Assembly: GCA_963744105.1 (NCBI GenBank)
Contig: CAVUSJ010000002.1
Location: 1-64,000, forward strand
DNA from: DASUPK01 sp963744105
GTDB taxonomy: Bacteria > Actinomycetota > Thermoleophilia > Solirubrobacterales > 70-9
Direction of reading: 5' to 3'
Length of the DNA stretch: 64,000 nucleotides
Shown here: positions 8,807 to 16,662 of the stretch, piece by piece
How the letters are laid out: every line of letters starts with the position of its first letter
Position numbering within the stretch: the stretch's first letter is position 1
Program-made: the position numbers and the translations under genes
The notes under the pieces: generated by a model
The model's input: only the letters and a program-made list of their open reading frames with translations
Databases searched by the model: none
What the model was told of the DNA's origin: nothing

Positions 8807-9748
8807 CTAGACGCCGAGCCGCTGTCTACGAGGCGAGCGGGCGCCGACGATCTGTCCCCACTCGGCATCCTCGATCAAGCCGGGCTCGGTCTCGTCCAGC
8901 CAGTCGAGGAGTGCGCTCGCCAGCCCATCAGGGTCCTCGAGATTCGGGAAATGGGCCGCCTTCGGCAGTCTGACGAAGCGGCTGTTCGGGATCCGCTCGT
9001 GGGCGGCGAGGCCGTGTTTGATCGGGATGGTGTTGTCGCGCTCGCCCCAGACGATCAGGGTCGGCAGCTCCCCGAGCAGGTAGAGGCGGTCCATGGCGCT
9101 GACGTGCTGGCCGCGCACGTCGATCACCGACCGCAGCGTCTGCAGGAACGCACGGCGCGCGGCGGCCTCCTGCAACGGCCGCATCGCCCGGCCGACGGCC
9201 TGCAGGTAGACGCCCCTGCGGCTGCCGCGAGCCCGCATCCTCTCGCCGGCTCGCTCGATCGCCTCGCGGACACGGCGGTTGGCGACGAGCCAGATCCCGG
9301 CGGCCGCGCCCGGCAGGGCGGCCCCGCGGAGCATCGGGCTCACGTCGTGCCCGAGTCCGCCGCTCGAGATCAGGGCGAGGCGCTCGACGCGCTGGGGGAA
9401 TTGGTAGAAGAACTGCATCGCTATCCCGCCGCCGAGCGAGTGACCCACGACGGTGGCGCGGTCGACCCCGATCGTGGTCAGCAGGTCGCGGATGCTGCAG
9501 GCGTGCGCGCCGAGCGAGTAGTCACCTCGTACCGCCGCCGAGTCGCCGTGGCCGAGCAGGTCCGGAGCGATCACCGTGTAGCGGTCGGCAAGCTGCAGGG
9601 CCACCCTCTCCCAGTGGCGGGAGGAGTTGACCATGCCGTGGATCAGCACGACGGGCGGGCCGTCGCCAGCGATCCGGTAGACGACCTGGTGGCCGTGAAG
9701 CTCGATCTCCCACTCGTCGAAGATGCGGGGACCCCCTGAACCGTTCAT
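8807..9748 (-). CDS. Alpha/beta-fold hydrolase
   Basis: 313 residues with the complete catalytic set of the alpha/beta hydrolase fold. These are an oxyanion HG (VLIHGM, residues 34-39), nucleophile elbow GHSLGG (Ser104), acid in WGERD (Asp238) and His266 in KAAHFPN. The APDLLGHGDS segment after strand 4 is typical of the epoxide-hydrolase/MhpC-like branch. No signal peptide, so cytosolic. Transcribed alone, towards the FAD oxidase. A strong hairpin lies about 130 bp upstream of its start. Substrate unknown. Confidence 0.88.
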   Translation of the reverse strand: MNGSGGPRIFDEWEIELHGHQVVYRIAGDGPPVVLIHGMVNSSRHWERVALQLADRYTVIAPDLLGHGDSAAVRGDYSLGAHACSIRDLLTTIGVDRATVVGHSLGGGIAMQFFYQFPQRVERLALISSGGLGHDVSPMLRGAALPGAAAGIWLVANRRVREAIERAGERMRARGSRRGVYLQAVGRAMRPLQEAAARRAFLQTLRSVIDVRGQHVSAMDRLYLLGELPTLIVWGERDNTIPIKHGLAAHERIPNSRFVRLPKAAHFPNLEDPDGLASALLDWLDETEPGLIEDAEWGQIVGARSPRRQRLGV

Positions 9749-9796
9749 CGGGTCACCCTAGCGAGCGTGAGAGCCTCCCCGGCTTTGCCATTAGTC

Positions 9797-9875
9797 AGGG
9801 GTCCTACGGCCGCCCCGACACAAGTCGCTCCGGGCTTCGCCCTGCGCTCCAAAATGGGGGCGGCCTTGGACCCCT
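9797..9875. repeat. Long imperfect inverted repeat (potential 79-nt structured RNA or miniature-element remnant)
   Basis: AGGGGTCC (9797-9804) and GGCCGCCCC (9808-9816) pair with GGGGCGGCC (9857-9865) and GGACCCCT (9868-9875), leaving a 40-nt loop. Arms total 17 bp with a short internal mismatch. It sits in the 410-bp gap between the hydrolase and Ppx genes and is followed 5 bp later by a second, perfect hairpin. The rest of the gap (9914-10161) holds nothing I can identify. Confidence 0.5.
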
Positions 9876-9880
9876 TACGA

Positions 9881-9913
9881 AGACCGGCCGCCATCCATGG
9901 CGGCCGGTCTTTG
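9881..9913. terminator. Strong palindromic terminator
   Basis: AGACCGGCCGCCAT (9881-9894) pairs perfectly with ATGGCGGCCGGTCT (9897-9910) over 14 bp, then TTT. It lies at the 3' side of the minus-strand Ppx gene and upstream of the minus-strand hydrolase. It would stop read-through from the Ppx gene; the symmetric stem could act on either strand. Confidence 0.65.
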
Positions 9914-10161
9914 CAAACAGGCCCCGTCAGGACGGGCAGGGGTACGTCTCAGGGGCCTTACTTGGGGGGTATGTAGTGGATCCAGGCGACGGGAGGCGCC
10001 TTGCGGCAAACGCCCGGACCCTATGAGCCGAGAGGTGATGATGGGCGTCCGGCCCAGCACCAATTCTCCCGACCGGCCAAGTATCGATCCGGGCAGAGGC
10101 ATAGGCAATACCGAAAATTGGGTCGATCCCCCGAGTCGCTACAAACTGGCCAAGCGTTCGC

Positions 10162-11094
10162 TCAGGCGGGGGCCATCGCGGCGGAGATCGCCGAGCCGTG
10201 GAGGATGTCGAGCTCCGAGACCTCGACCTCCTGCAGGCCGAACGCCCGCATCACCTGGACGAGGATGACCGTCCCCGCGACGATCGTCGGAGCGCGCCCC
10301 GGGTGCAGCCCCGGGACTCGGAGGCGCTCGGCGAGCGGAAGCGAGGAAAGCCGGCTGAGCATCCGCTGGATCCGCTGCATGCCCAGGTGATAGCCATGGA
10401 CGCGACCCGGGTCGTACGGCTCGAGTCCCTGGTCGATGGCCGCCAGAGAGGTCGGTGTGCCCGCCACGGCGATCGCGCGGGTCGGCGCGCCGTCAGGCTG
10501 CGCGGCGACCGCCTGTTCGATCAGGTTGCGTATGTCGGTCGCCAGGTCCTCGAGCTCATGCGGATCGGGCGGGTCCGAGGTGAGGTGGCGCTCGGACTGC
10601 CGGATCGTGCCGGCCTGCAGCGAGGTGTGGAAGCCAACCTCCCTGCCGGTCCCGACGATCAGCTCGGTCGAGCCGCCCCCGATGTCGAAGACCAGGGTGG
10701 GGTCCGCCGTGGGGCGGTGCGCGGTGGCGCCGCGATAGGTGAGCTGTGCCTCCTCCTCGCCGGTGAGCATCTGGGCGTCGAGGTCGAAGCGCTCGCGGAG
10801 CTCGGCGATGAACGCCTCGCCGTTGACCGCGTCACGCACGGCGCTGGTGGCGATCGCCATCACCCGCTCGGCCCCCATCTCCTCAAAGCATGACTTGTAG
10901 TCCGCGATCACCCCGCAGACGTCATCCACTGCGTCCGAGCAGATCGTGCGGGTGTGGTCGACACCCCGGCCCATGTTGGTGACGGTCGTGCGCCGCTCGA
11001 CTTCGTAGACGCCGGTGCCCTCCACGTCCGCGATCAGCAGCCGTGTCGAGTTGGTGCCGATATCGACTACGGCAACGCGCATCGTGACGTCCAT
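10162..11094 (-). CDS. Ppx/GppA exopolyphosphatase
   Basis: About 310 residues of the ASKHA ATPase fold. The phosphate-1 motif VVDIGTNSTRLL is at the N-terminus, an acidic stretch LTGEEEAQLTY follows in the middle, and the phosphate-2 motif FDIGGGSTEL comes after it; Glu of the EEEA region is where the catalytic acid lies in the family. The product hydrolyses polyphosphate ends or pppGpp. Length is that of the short actinobacterial form. Start choice: an ATG at 11094 has GGAGG only 2 nt upstream, while the next ATG at 11082 gives the usual family start MRVAVVDIGTNSTR; either is possible. A terminator-like palindrome lies ~250 bp past the stop. Confidence 0.9.
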   Translation of the reverse strand: MDVTMRVAVVDIGTNSTRLLIADVEGTGVYEVERRTTVTNMGRGVDHTRTICSDAVDDVCGVIADYKSCFEEMGAERVMAIATSAVRDAVNGEAFIAELRERFDLDAQMLTGEEEAQLTYRGATAHRPTADPTLVFDIGGGSTELIVGTGREVGFHTSLQAGTIRQSERHLTSDPPDPHELEDLATDIRNLIEQAVAAQPDGAPTRAIAVAGTPTSLAAIDQGLEPYDPGRVHGYHLGMQRIQRMLSRLSSLPLAERLRVPGLHPGRAPTIVAGTVILVQVMRAFGLQEVEVSELDILHGSAISAAMAPA

Positions 11095-11191
11095 GTCCTC
11101 CGATCCCTGGGCACCGCGCAGCATCCTATTCCTTTCCTTGAGCAGGCGCCCGCAAGACGCTCACATCTTCCTAACAGCCTTGGGCCGCTCC

Positions 11192-11773
11192 TTATCCCCC
11201 CTTGCGGAAGCCGAACAACGCGGTGTAGGTGCCGGTATTGGTGTTGTCCGCGCCGGCGGGAGAGCCCTGGTCGACACCGATCCCCACCTGGCGGTAGGAG
11301 CGCGAGAGCATCACGCTGCGGTGCTCCGCGCTGTGCATCCAGGCATTGACCGTGGCGCTCGGGGTACTTCGCGTGACGGCCCCCCAGAACAGGTCCTCTC
11401 CGATTCCCCAGGAGCGTGCGCCGGCCATGTACCCGGCGTTGGAGGCACGCGAGGCGGGCGTCCCGTCGCCCTCGTGGGAGAAGAAGTTCTGGCTCGTCAT
11501 CGCATCGGTGTGAGTCTGGGCCGCCGCGTCGAGCAACGGGTGCTCGTGCACCGGCTTGACGTGATTGCGAGCTCGCTTCTTGTTTATCAGGCAGACGACT
11601 GCTGCTCGCGCCTGATCCGTGGTCAGAGTTGCGGCGCCCACGTTGGCGCCTGGACAGGCGAGCGCCGACGGCGCCCAGGCACCGAGCATTCCGGCGATCG
11701 CAAATCCGATCGTGAGTACGAGTGTGCGTGAAGATCGCCCGCGGACGTTCTTCGGCGCTGGCTTATGCCCCAT
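11192..11773 (-). CDS. Secreted CAP/SCP-domain protein under a c-di-AMP riboswitch
   Basis: 193 residues. Signal peptide (hydrophobic VLTIGFAIAGMLGAWAPSALA) is followed by a CAP domain with the family landmarks HPLLDAAAQTHTDAM, FFSHEGDG (His-Glu), W-x-GIGEDLFWG (GENL-like, catalytic/metal-site Glu), and AWMHSAEHRSVML (W-x-x-S-x-x-H-R). The domain, close to bacterial YkwD-type proteins, is exported. The start at 11773 is chosen because GAGAGG lies 8 nt upstream and because the sequence before it is the end of a conserved riboswitch; the longer open frame to 11854 reads through that RNA. Control by c-di-AMP fits a cell-wall or osmotic-stress role. Exact activity unknown. Confidence 0.85.
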   Translation of the reverse strand: MGHKPAPKNVRGRSSRTLVLTIGFAIAGMLGAWAPSALACPGANVGAATLTTDQARAAVVCLINKKRARNHVKPVHEHPLLDAAAQTHTDAMTSQNFFSHEGDGTPASRASNAGYMAGARSWGIGEDLFWGAVTRSTPSATVNAWMHSAEHRSVMLSRSYRQVGIGVDQGSPAGADNTNTGTYTALFGFRKGG

Positions 11774-11918
11774 TGCCGACCTCTCAGTCTTCGTGCTGCC
11801 GGGGTTAGCTGGCGGGCTCGCGCGGATTGAGTCGCGCTTTGCCACGATCGGCAATTCGCCCCAGGACCTTGGGTCCCCCGGTCGCCAGCCCTTCGTGGGC
11901 TAGCGATTAAGCAGGTCT
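11774..11918 (-). promoter_or_regulatory. c-di-AMP riboswitch (ydaO-yuaA class)
   Basis: On the minus strand the leader of the CAP-domain gene carries the order of conserved blocks of ydaO-type RNAs. These are GGGGGACCCA, then GGGGCGAAT, then CGAGCCCGCCAGCTAACCCC near the 3' end, followed by GAGAGGTCGGC that could pair with a 5' GACCT-like strand. A second, near-canonical copy at 61.5 kb shares most of these blocks. In actinobacteria this class usually controls cell-wall hydrolases and related secreted proteins. The 5' boundary is approximate. Confidence 0.85.
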
Positions 11919-12002
11919 ATCGAGCGCGAAAAGCTAGCATGCGCATCGGTCATTCGTCCAAGTTGAGATCTGCGACCGGCGCGGTAAACTCGCTACTACC
12001 GA

Positions 12003-12076
<74 letters not shown>

Positions 12077-12087
12077 CTCCAGGGAAG

Positions 12088-12114
12088 CCCCGCAGTTCGC
12101 GGGGTTTCTCTTTT
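12088..12114 (+). terminator. Terminator of the initiator tRNA gene
   Basis: CCCCGC (12088-12093) and GCGGGG (12099-12104) form a 6-bp GC stem with loop AGTTC, then TTTCTCTTTT: a classic intrinsic terminator 11 nt after the tRNA. Confidence 0.85.
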
Positions 12115-12251
12115 GGCCCCTCCCGCTGCCTTCGGGCCATTCGGCTATGCGCTCGCGCCGGACTCTCCCGGCCTGGCGGACGCTTAGCGCGGGGCCGCTC
12201 CCGCCGCGGTCAGAGCGGTGAGAGGGGGCGAAGCAGGCGGGCGTAAGCTGT

Positions 12252-13553
12252 TTGGAGCAGTCTGGACGTTCGAAATTGCGCCGAGCGGCTACCCCCAACG
12301 CGACTTCATCCGGTCCGCGCGGGCGCGCGGTCGCAACAGCGGTGCTCTGCGCGACGTTGGGCTTGCTGGCCGTTGGCTGCTTTGGTGGTTCGACGCGGGG
12401 CGGGGCGGCACACGGCGTGCGGTTATCGATCACGCCAGCCGGCAGCGGCGTCGATAACGCGCCGAACCGAGGGATCACGGTGAGGGTGGCGGGAGGCAGG
12501 ATCAGCAAGGTGATCGTGCGCACCGACGGCGACCCGGTTGTCGGGAGGCTCAACGCAGCCCGGACGGTATGGCGCAGCACCTGGGCGCTGAACGTCTCGC
12601 AGCGCTACACCGTCACCGCAACCGCCACGGGAACCTCGGGGAACCCGGTGACGCGGACCAGCTCGTTTCGCACGTTCACGCCAAGAAATACGTTCTCGAC
12701 GAGGGTCGTTGAGGGATACCGCCAGACCTACGGTGTGGGGATGCCGATCATCCTGTACTTCAGCCGACCGATCAAGAACAAGCCCGCGGTTGAGCGGGCG
12801 CTTCAGATCAGTACTTCCAAGCCAGTCGTAGGCGCCTGGCGCTGGGACAGCCAGTGCGGAACTGCGCCGGAATGCCTGTACTTCCGCCCGCGCCACTACT
12901 GGCGTCCGCACACGCGAGTGAGCTTCACCGCTCACCTGAACGGACTCGAGGCCGCACCCGGGGTCTACGGACACCACACCCTGACCCAGACGTTCACAAT
13001 CGGCACCTCGCTCATCGCGGTTGTGAGCACCGCACACCACTACCTGAACGTCTTCCGCGACGGGAAGAAGTTCGCGCACTGGCCGATCAGTACCGGACGG
13101 CCCGGTGACGACACCCCGGATGGCACCTATCTGACAATCGAGAAGGCGAACCCAGTCGACATGGTTGGCCCCGGCTACAACATCGAGGTGCCCCTGTCGG
13201 TCCGGATCACCTGGAGCGGCGACTACCTGCACGACGCCTTCTGGTCGGTGGGCGAGCAGGGATCCACAAACGTCAGCCACGGCTGCGTCAACATGTCGCC
13301 GGCTGACGCCGCGATCTACTACAGGATGGCGGTTCCGGGCGACCCGGTGAGGATCACCGGCAGCCCACGCGCAGGGACCTGGGACAACGGCTGGACCATG
13401 TGGTTCCTGCCCTGGAATCGGTGGGTGCGCGGCAGCGCGCTGCACCAGGCGGTCCGGGCCGGCCCGAATGGCAGCACGTTCGTCAGCCCTCACCTTCCCC
13501 GCAACCACCGGCACAGCACCACTCGGAAGGCCCACACCCGGGCGCTCTCCTGA
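12252..13553 (+). CDS. L,D-transpeptidase lipoprotein (YkuD domain)
   Basis: 433 residues from a TTG start. The N-terminal lipobox LAVGC (Cys43) predicts a membrane-anchored extracytoplasmic protein. Two Ig-like (Big_10-type) domains follow (about residues 55-245), as in mycobacterial Ldt enzymes, and then the YkuD catalytic domain with SHGCVNM (His343, Cys345) at residues 342-348. The enzyme makes 3-3 cross-links in peptidoglycan or attaches proteins to it. It is the only gene between the complete initiator tRNA and the first 3'-half copy, reading in the same direction. The first bases repeat 13 bp of the tRNA D-arm (TGGAGCAGTCTGG), so the TTG start is less certain, but no ATG/GTG alternative exists before the lipobox. 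Confidence 0.92.
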   Translation: MEQSGRSKLRRAATPNATSSGPRGRAVATAVLCATLGLLAVGCFGGSTRGGAAHGVRLSITPAGSGVDNAPNRGITVRVAGGRISKVIVRTDGDPVVGRLNAARTVWRSTWALNVSQRYTVTATATGTSGNPVTRTSSFRTFTPRNTFSTRVVEGYRQTYGVGMPIILYFSRPIKNKPAVERALQISTSKPVVGAWRWDSQCGTAPECLYFRPRHYWRPHTRVSFTAHLNGLEAAPGVYGHHTLTQTFTIGTSLIAVVSTAHHYLNVFRDGKKFAHWPISTGRPGDDTPDGTYLTIEKANPVDMVGPGYNIEVPLSVRITWSGDYLHDAFWSVGEQGSTNVSHGCVNMSPADAAIYYRMAVPGDPVRITGSPRAGTWDNGWTMWFLPWNRWVRGSALHQAVRAGPNGSTFVSPHLPRNHRHSTTRKAHTRALS

Positions 13554-13805
13554 GCCGGACATTGCCGGCGATCTGATCGCAGTCTCGCCGCTCCAACCCG
13601 CGTCCGACGCAGGCGACTGATCGCGTTGAGCTGACGCCTCCTCCCGCGTTAAGGGAGCACTACCGGCGGCCATTCCCCGGTGTCCCCGCGGTTCGGCCGC
13701 CATGGTTCCATTCGTGGTTCCAATTTGAGCGAAAGTGCGCCCACTCGAGAGACCAGAAACCGCATCAGAAAGCCAAATCTGTCTAAGGGTGCGTGCTCAG
13801 GGCGA

Positions 13806-13850
<45 letters not shown>

Positions 13851-13853
13851 GCC

Positions 13854-13877
13854 AAGGGCCCTCGAAAGAGGGCCCTT
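13854..13877 (+). terminator. Perfect hairpin after scar A
   Basis: AAGGGCCCTC / GAGGGCCCTT, 10 perfect pairs closed by a GAAA tetraloop (13864-13867), then a GCTGTTCTT tract. Placed as the tRNA terminator would be, but of unrelated sequence. Confidence 0.75.
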
Positions 13878-13943
13878 GCTGTTCTTCGGGGTGCCTACAC
13901 CGCTTTTTCTAGTTGAAGCTTCAGATTCGGACTGCTCGCGAAG

Positions 13944-14867
13944 CTACCCCTTTGCTCGTGACGTCACTTGAGTCCCGCACTCGCCTCGCAGGATCGCGGC
14001 TGCGTCCTCGAGGGCGCCGATCGCGGCCACGTTCCCGCGCGTCTCGGCGAATCGGCAGGCGGCCTCGACCTTGGGCCCGATCGAGCCAGGGTCCCAGGCC
14101 ATCCCCCGTAACTCACCGGCCGAGGACTCGCCCAGCGGCTTCGCCTCCGGCGTGCCCCAGCCCGTCGCGACGGCGGTGACGTCGGTGAGCAGGAGCAGCG
14201 CGTCGGCCGCGAGCTCGGAGGCGAGCAGCGCCGCGGCGAGATCCTTGTCGATCACGGCCTCCACTCCCGCCAGCTGTCCCTCGTCATTGCGGACTACGGG
14301 AATCCCGCCTCCCCCCACGCACACCACTAGGACGCCCGCTTCGAGCAGCAACCGGATCGTCGCCAGCTCCACGATGCCGCGGGGCTCGGGTGACGAGACG
14401 ACCCGTCGATAGCCCTCGCCGTCCGGTGCGATCGCCCAGCCCCGCTCGGCGCGCAGGCGCTCCGCTTCTCTGCGCTCATACTGCGGGCCAATCGGTTTCG
14501 TCGGCCGGCGGAAGGCGGGGTCGTCGCGGTCGACGAGCATCTGCGTGAGCAGCGTGGCGACGGGCCTCCCGCCGAGCGCGTTCTCCAGGCCTTGCTCGAG
14601 CAGGTAGCCGATCATCCCCTCGCTCTCCGCCCCGAGGACATCGAGGGGATACGGCGGGACCTCCCGGTAGGCCTCACTCTGCAGCGCTAGCAGGCCGACC
14701 TGGGGGCCATTGCCATGAGTGACGACCACGTCGTGCGTGCGCGCGACCTCCGCCACCGCGGAGACTGCCACCGCGACGTTCCGCCGCTGCGTCGACGAGT
14801 CCGCCCGCTCGCCACGGCGGAGGAGGGCGTTCCCACCGAGTGCCACGACAACGAGTTCGTTTGTCAC
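13944..14867 (-). CDS. arcC: Carbamate kinase
   Basis: 307 residues, the usual family size, with the amino-acid-kinase fold. ALGGNALL is at the N-terminus, followed by VTHGNGPQVGLL, a Lys-rich KPIGPQY region, GGGGIPV and the DKDLAAALLA segment that binds nucleotide and carbamoyl phosphate. The enzyme makes ATP from carbamoyl phosphate (or the reverse). It is divergent from a COG2403-type P-loop protein whose start lies 22 bp away; the same two families are often neighbours in other bacteria, so they probably work together. No arginine deiminase or ornithine carbamoyltransferase gene is nearby. Both genes lie between tRNA scars A and B. Confidence 0.93.
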   Translation of the reverse strand: MTNELVVVALGGNALLRRGERADSSTQRRNVAVAVSAVAEVARTHDVVVTHGNGPQVGLLALQSEAYREVPPYPLDVLGAESEGMIGYLLEQGLENALGGRPVATLLTQMLVDRDDPAFRRPTKPIGPQYERREAERLRAERGWAIAPDGEGYRRVVSSPEPRGIVELATIRLLLEAGVLVVCVGGGGIPVVRNDEGQLAGVEAVIDKDLAAALLASELAADALLLLTDVTAVATGWGTPEAKPLGESSAGELRGMAWDPGSIGPKVEAACRFAETRGNVAAIGALEDAAAILRGECGTQVTSRAKG

Positions 14868-14889
14868 ACGTGGGTTCTATCGTCTGTCT

Positions 14890-16215
14890 GTGCCGCGGAG
14901 GGTGATCCTGATGGGCGCTGGGGGGCGCGACTTCCACGACTTCAACGTGGTCTTCCGGGACGACCCGGAGGTGGAGGTGGTCGCTTTCACCGCAACTCAG
15001 ATCCCGGGGATCGAGGGACGCACCTATCCACCCTCTCTGGCTGGCCCTCGCTACCCGCGCGGAATCCCGATCCTCGCCGAGGAGGAGCTGCCGCGGCTGA
15101 TTGCCGAGGGCCGGGTGGACGAGGTCGTGTTCGCGTACTCGGACGTCTCCTACACCGAGGTGATGCGGAGGGCGGCGATCTCCGCGGCAGCGGGCGCCGA
15201 CTTCACGTTGCTCGGTCCGCGGTCGACGATGCTCGAGAGCAAGAAGCCGGTGCTCGCCGTCTGCGCAGTGCGGACGGGCGCTGGCAAGAGCCAGACGAGC
15301 CGAGAGATCGGCCGTATCCTGCTCGAGGCAGGGCTCCAGGTTGCTCTGCTGAGGCATCCGATGCCGTACCACGACCTTGATCGGATCGCCGTTCAGCGCT
15401 TCGCCAGCCTGGCCGACATCGACCAATCGGACCCGACGGTCGAGGAGCGGGAGGAGTACGAGCGACCGGTGGAGATGGGGATCGTCGTCTACGCCGGCGT
15501 CGATTACCGTGAGATCCTCGCTCGAGCCGAGAGGGAGGCGGAGGTGATCATTTGGGACGGCGGCAATAACGATCTGCCCTTCATCCGACCCGATCTGCTG
15601 CTGGTCGTCGTCGATCCCCTCCGGGCGGGAGACGAACTCAGCTATCACCCGGGCGAGGTGAACCTGCGAATGGCGGATGTCGTCATCGTCAACAAAGTCG
15701 ACAGCGCCACCGGCGACCAGGTCCGCCGGGTGCTCGACGACATCGCCCTGACGAATCCCGACGCCGCCGTGATCGAGGCCGCTTCGCCAGTGTCGCTGGC
15801 GAAAGGTCCCTCGCTCGCCGGAAAGACCGTGCTGGTGGTCGAGGACGGCCCCAGCATCACCCACGGCGGGATGAGCTTCGGCGCCGGGACGCTCGCCGCA
15901 CGGGAGGCGGGCGTCGGAACCCAGATCGACCCACGGCCCTTCGCCGTCGGATCGATCGCGGAGACCTACCGCCGCTTCCCGCACATCGGACCGGTCCTGC
16001 CCGCGATGGGGTACTCGCACGAGCAGCTGCGCGACCTCGAGCAGACGATCAACGCGACTGACTGCGACGCGGTGATCGGCGGCACTCCGATTGACCTCGC
16101 GCGTGTGATCGGGTCCGATCATCCGATCCGGCGCGCCTCCTACGAGTTCGAGCAGCGCAGTGGCCCGTCCCTAATGGAGGTTCTCTCGGGCGTCGTCGGT
16201 CTGGGAGCCCGCTGA
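14890..16215 (+). CDS. COG2403 P-loop protein (annotated in databases as predicted GTPase / cyclic 2,3-diphosphoglycerate synthetase-like)
   Basis: 441 residues from GTG at 14890, giving VPRRVILMGAGGRDFHDFN, the conserved family N-terminus. An in-frame ATG at 14911 has a better ribosome site (GGAGG 9 nt upstream) but would cut the first strand. A Rossmann-like first domain is followed by a P-loop RTGAGKSQT (residues 128-136; Lys133), a switch-like DGGNNDLPF and a NKVD segment resembling the nucleotide-specificity motif. In some archaea related enzymes make cyclic 2,3-diphosphoglycerate; in bacteria the role is not established. Divergent from carbamate kinase with only 22 bp between starts. 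Confidence 0.8.
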   Translation: MPRRVILMGAGGRDFHDFNVVFRDDPEVEVVAFTATQIPGIEGRTYPPSLAGPRYPRGIPILAEEELPRLIAEGRVDEVVFAYSDVSYTEVMRRAAISAAAGADFTLLGPRSTMLESKKPVLAVCAVRTGAGKSQTSREIGRILLEAGLQVALLRHPMPYHDLDRIAVQRFASLADIDQSDPTVEEREEYERPVEMGIVVYAGVDYREILARAEREAEVIIWDGGNNDLPFIRPDLLLVVVDPLRAGDELSYHPGEVNLRMADVVIVNKVDSATGDQVRRVLDDIALTNPDAAVIEAASPVSLAKGPSLAGKTVLVVEDGPSITHGGMSFGAGTLAAREAGVGTQIDPRPFAVGSIAETYRRFPHIGPVLPAMGYSHEQLRDLEQTINATDCDAVIGGTPIDLARVIGSDHPIRRASYEFEQRSGPSLMEVLSGVVGLGAR

Positions 16216-16290
16216 GCCGCTCGGCCGTCGGCACTCGACGCGGCGTGCAGCTTCTCGTCCGACCGCCTCCCGACTGATATGGGCTCCCGG

Positions 16291-16439
<149 letters not shown>

Positions 16440-16440
16440 G

Positions 16441-16468
16441 CGAAAGGCCCGCTCAGGCGGGCCTTTCG
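16441..16468 (+). terminator. Perfect hairpin after scar B
   Basis: CGAAAGGCCCGC (16441-16452) and GCGGGCCTTTCG (16457-16468), 12 perfect pairs, loop TCAG. Nearly the same hairpin follows scars C and E. Confidence 0.8.
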
Positions 16469-16662
16469 TACGTCCGGAGCGCGTCCGCATCGGATCGGCC
16501 GGGCATCATTCGGGCATCAATCGGTGGGGGGTGCCACGAGGGAGGTCTCTCCGCTATCCAGGAACGGAAAGCGGCGCATGTGTGGGCTGCGTGCTTTGCA
16601 GAGCCTGGCCCTGGGTGCCACCTTTCAGCACGTCTTGATCAATCCGGCTTAGGCTTTCTCAC

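Noticed and set aside
9914..10161. Possible riboswitch in the gap before the Ppx stop
   Set aside because: Some GC stems can be drawn, but no known class consensus is matched on either strand.
13944..14867. Full arginine deiminase pathway
   Set aside because: Only carbamate kinase is present; no arcA or arcB nearby.
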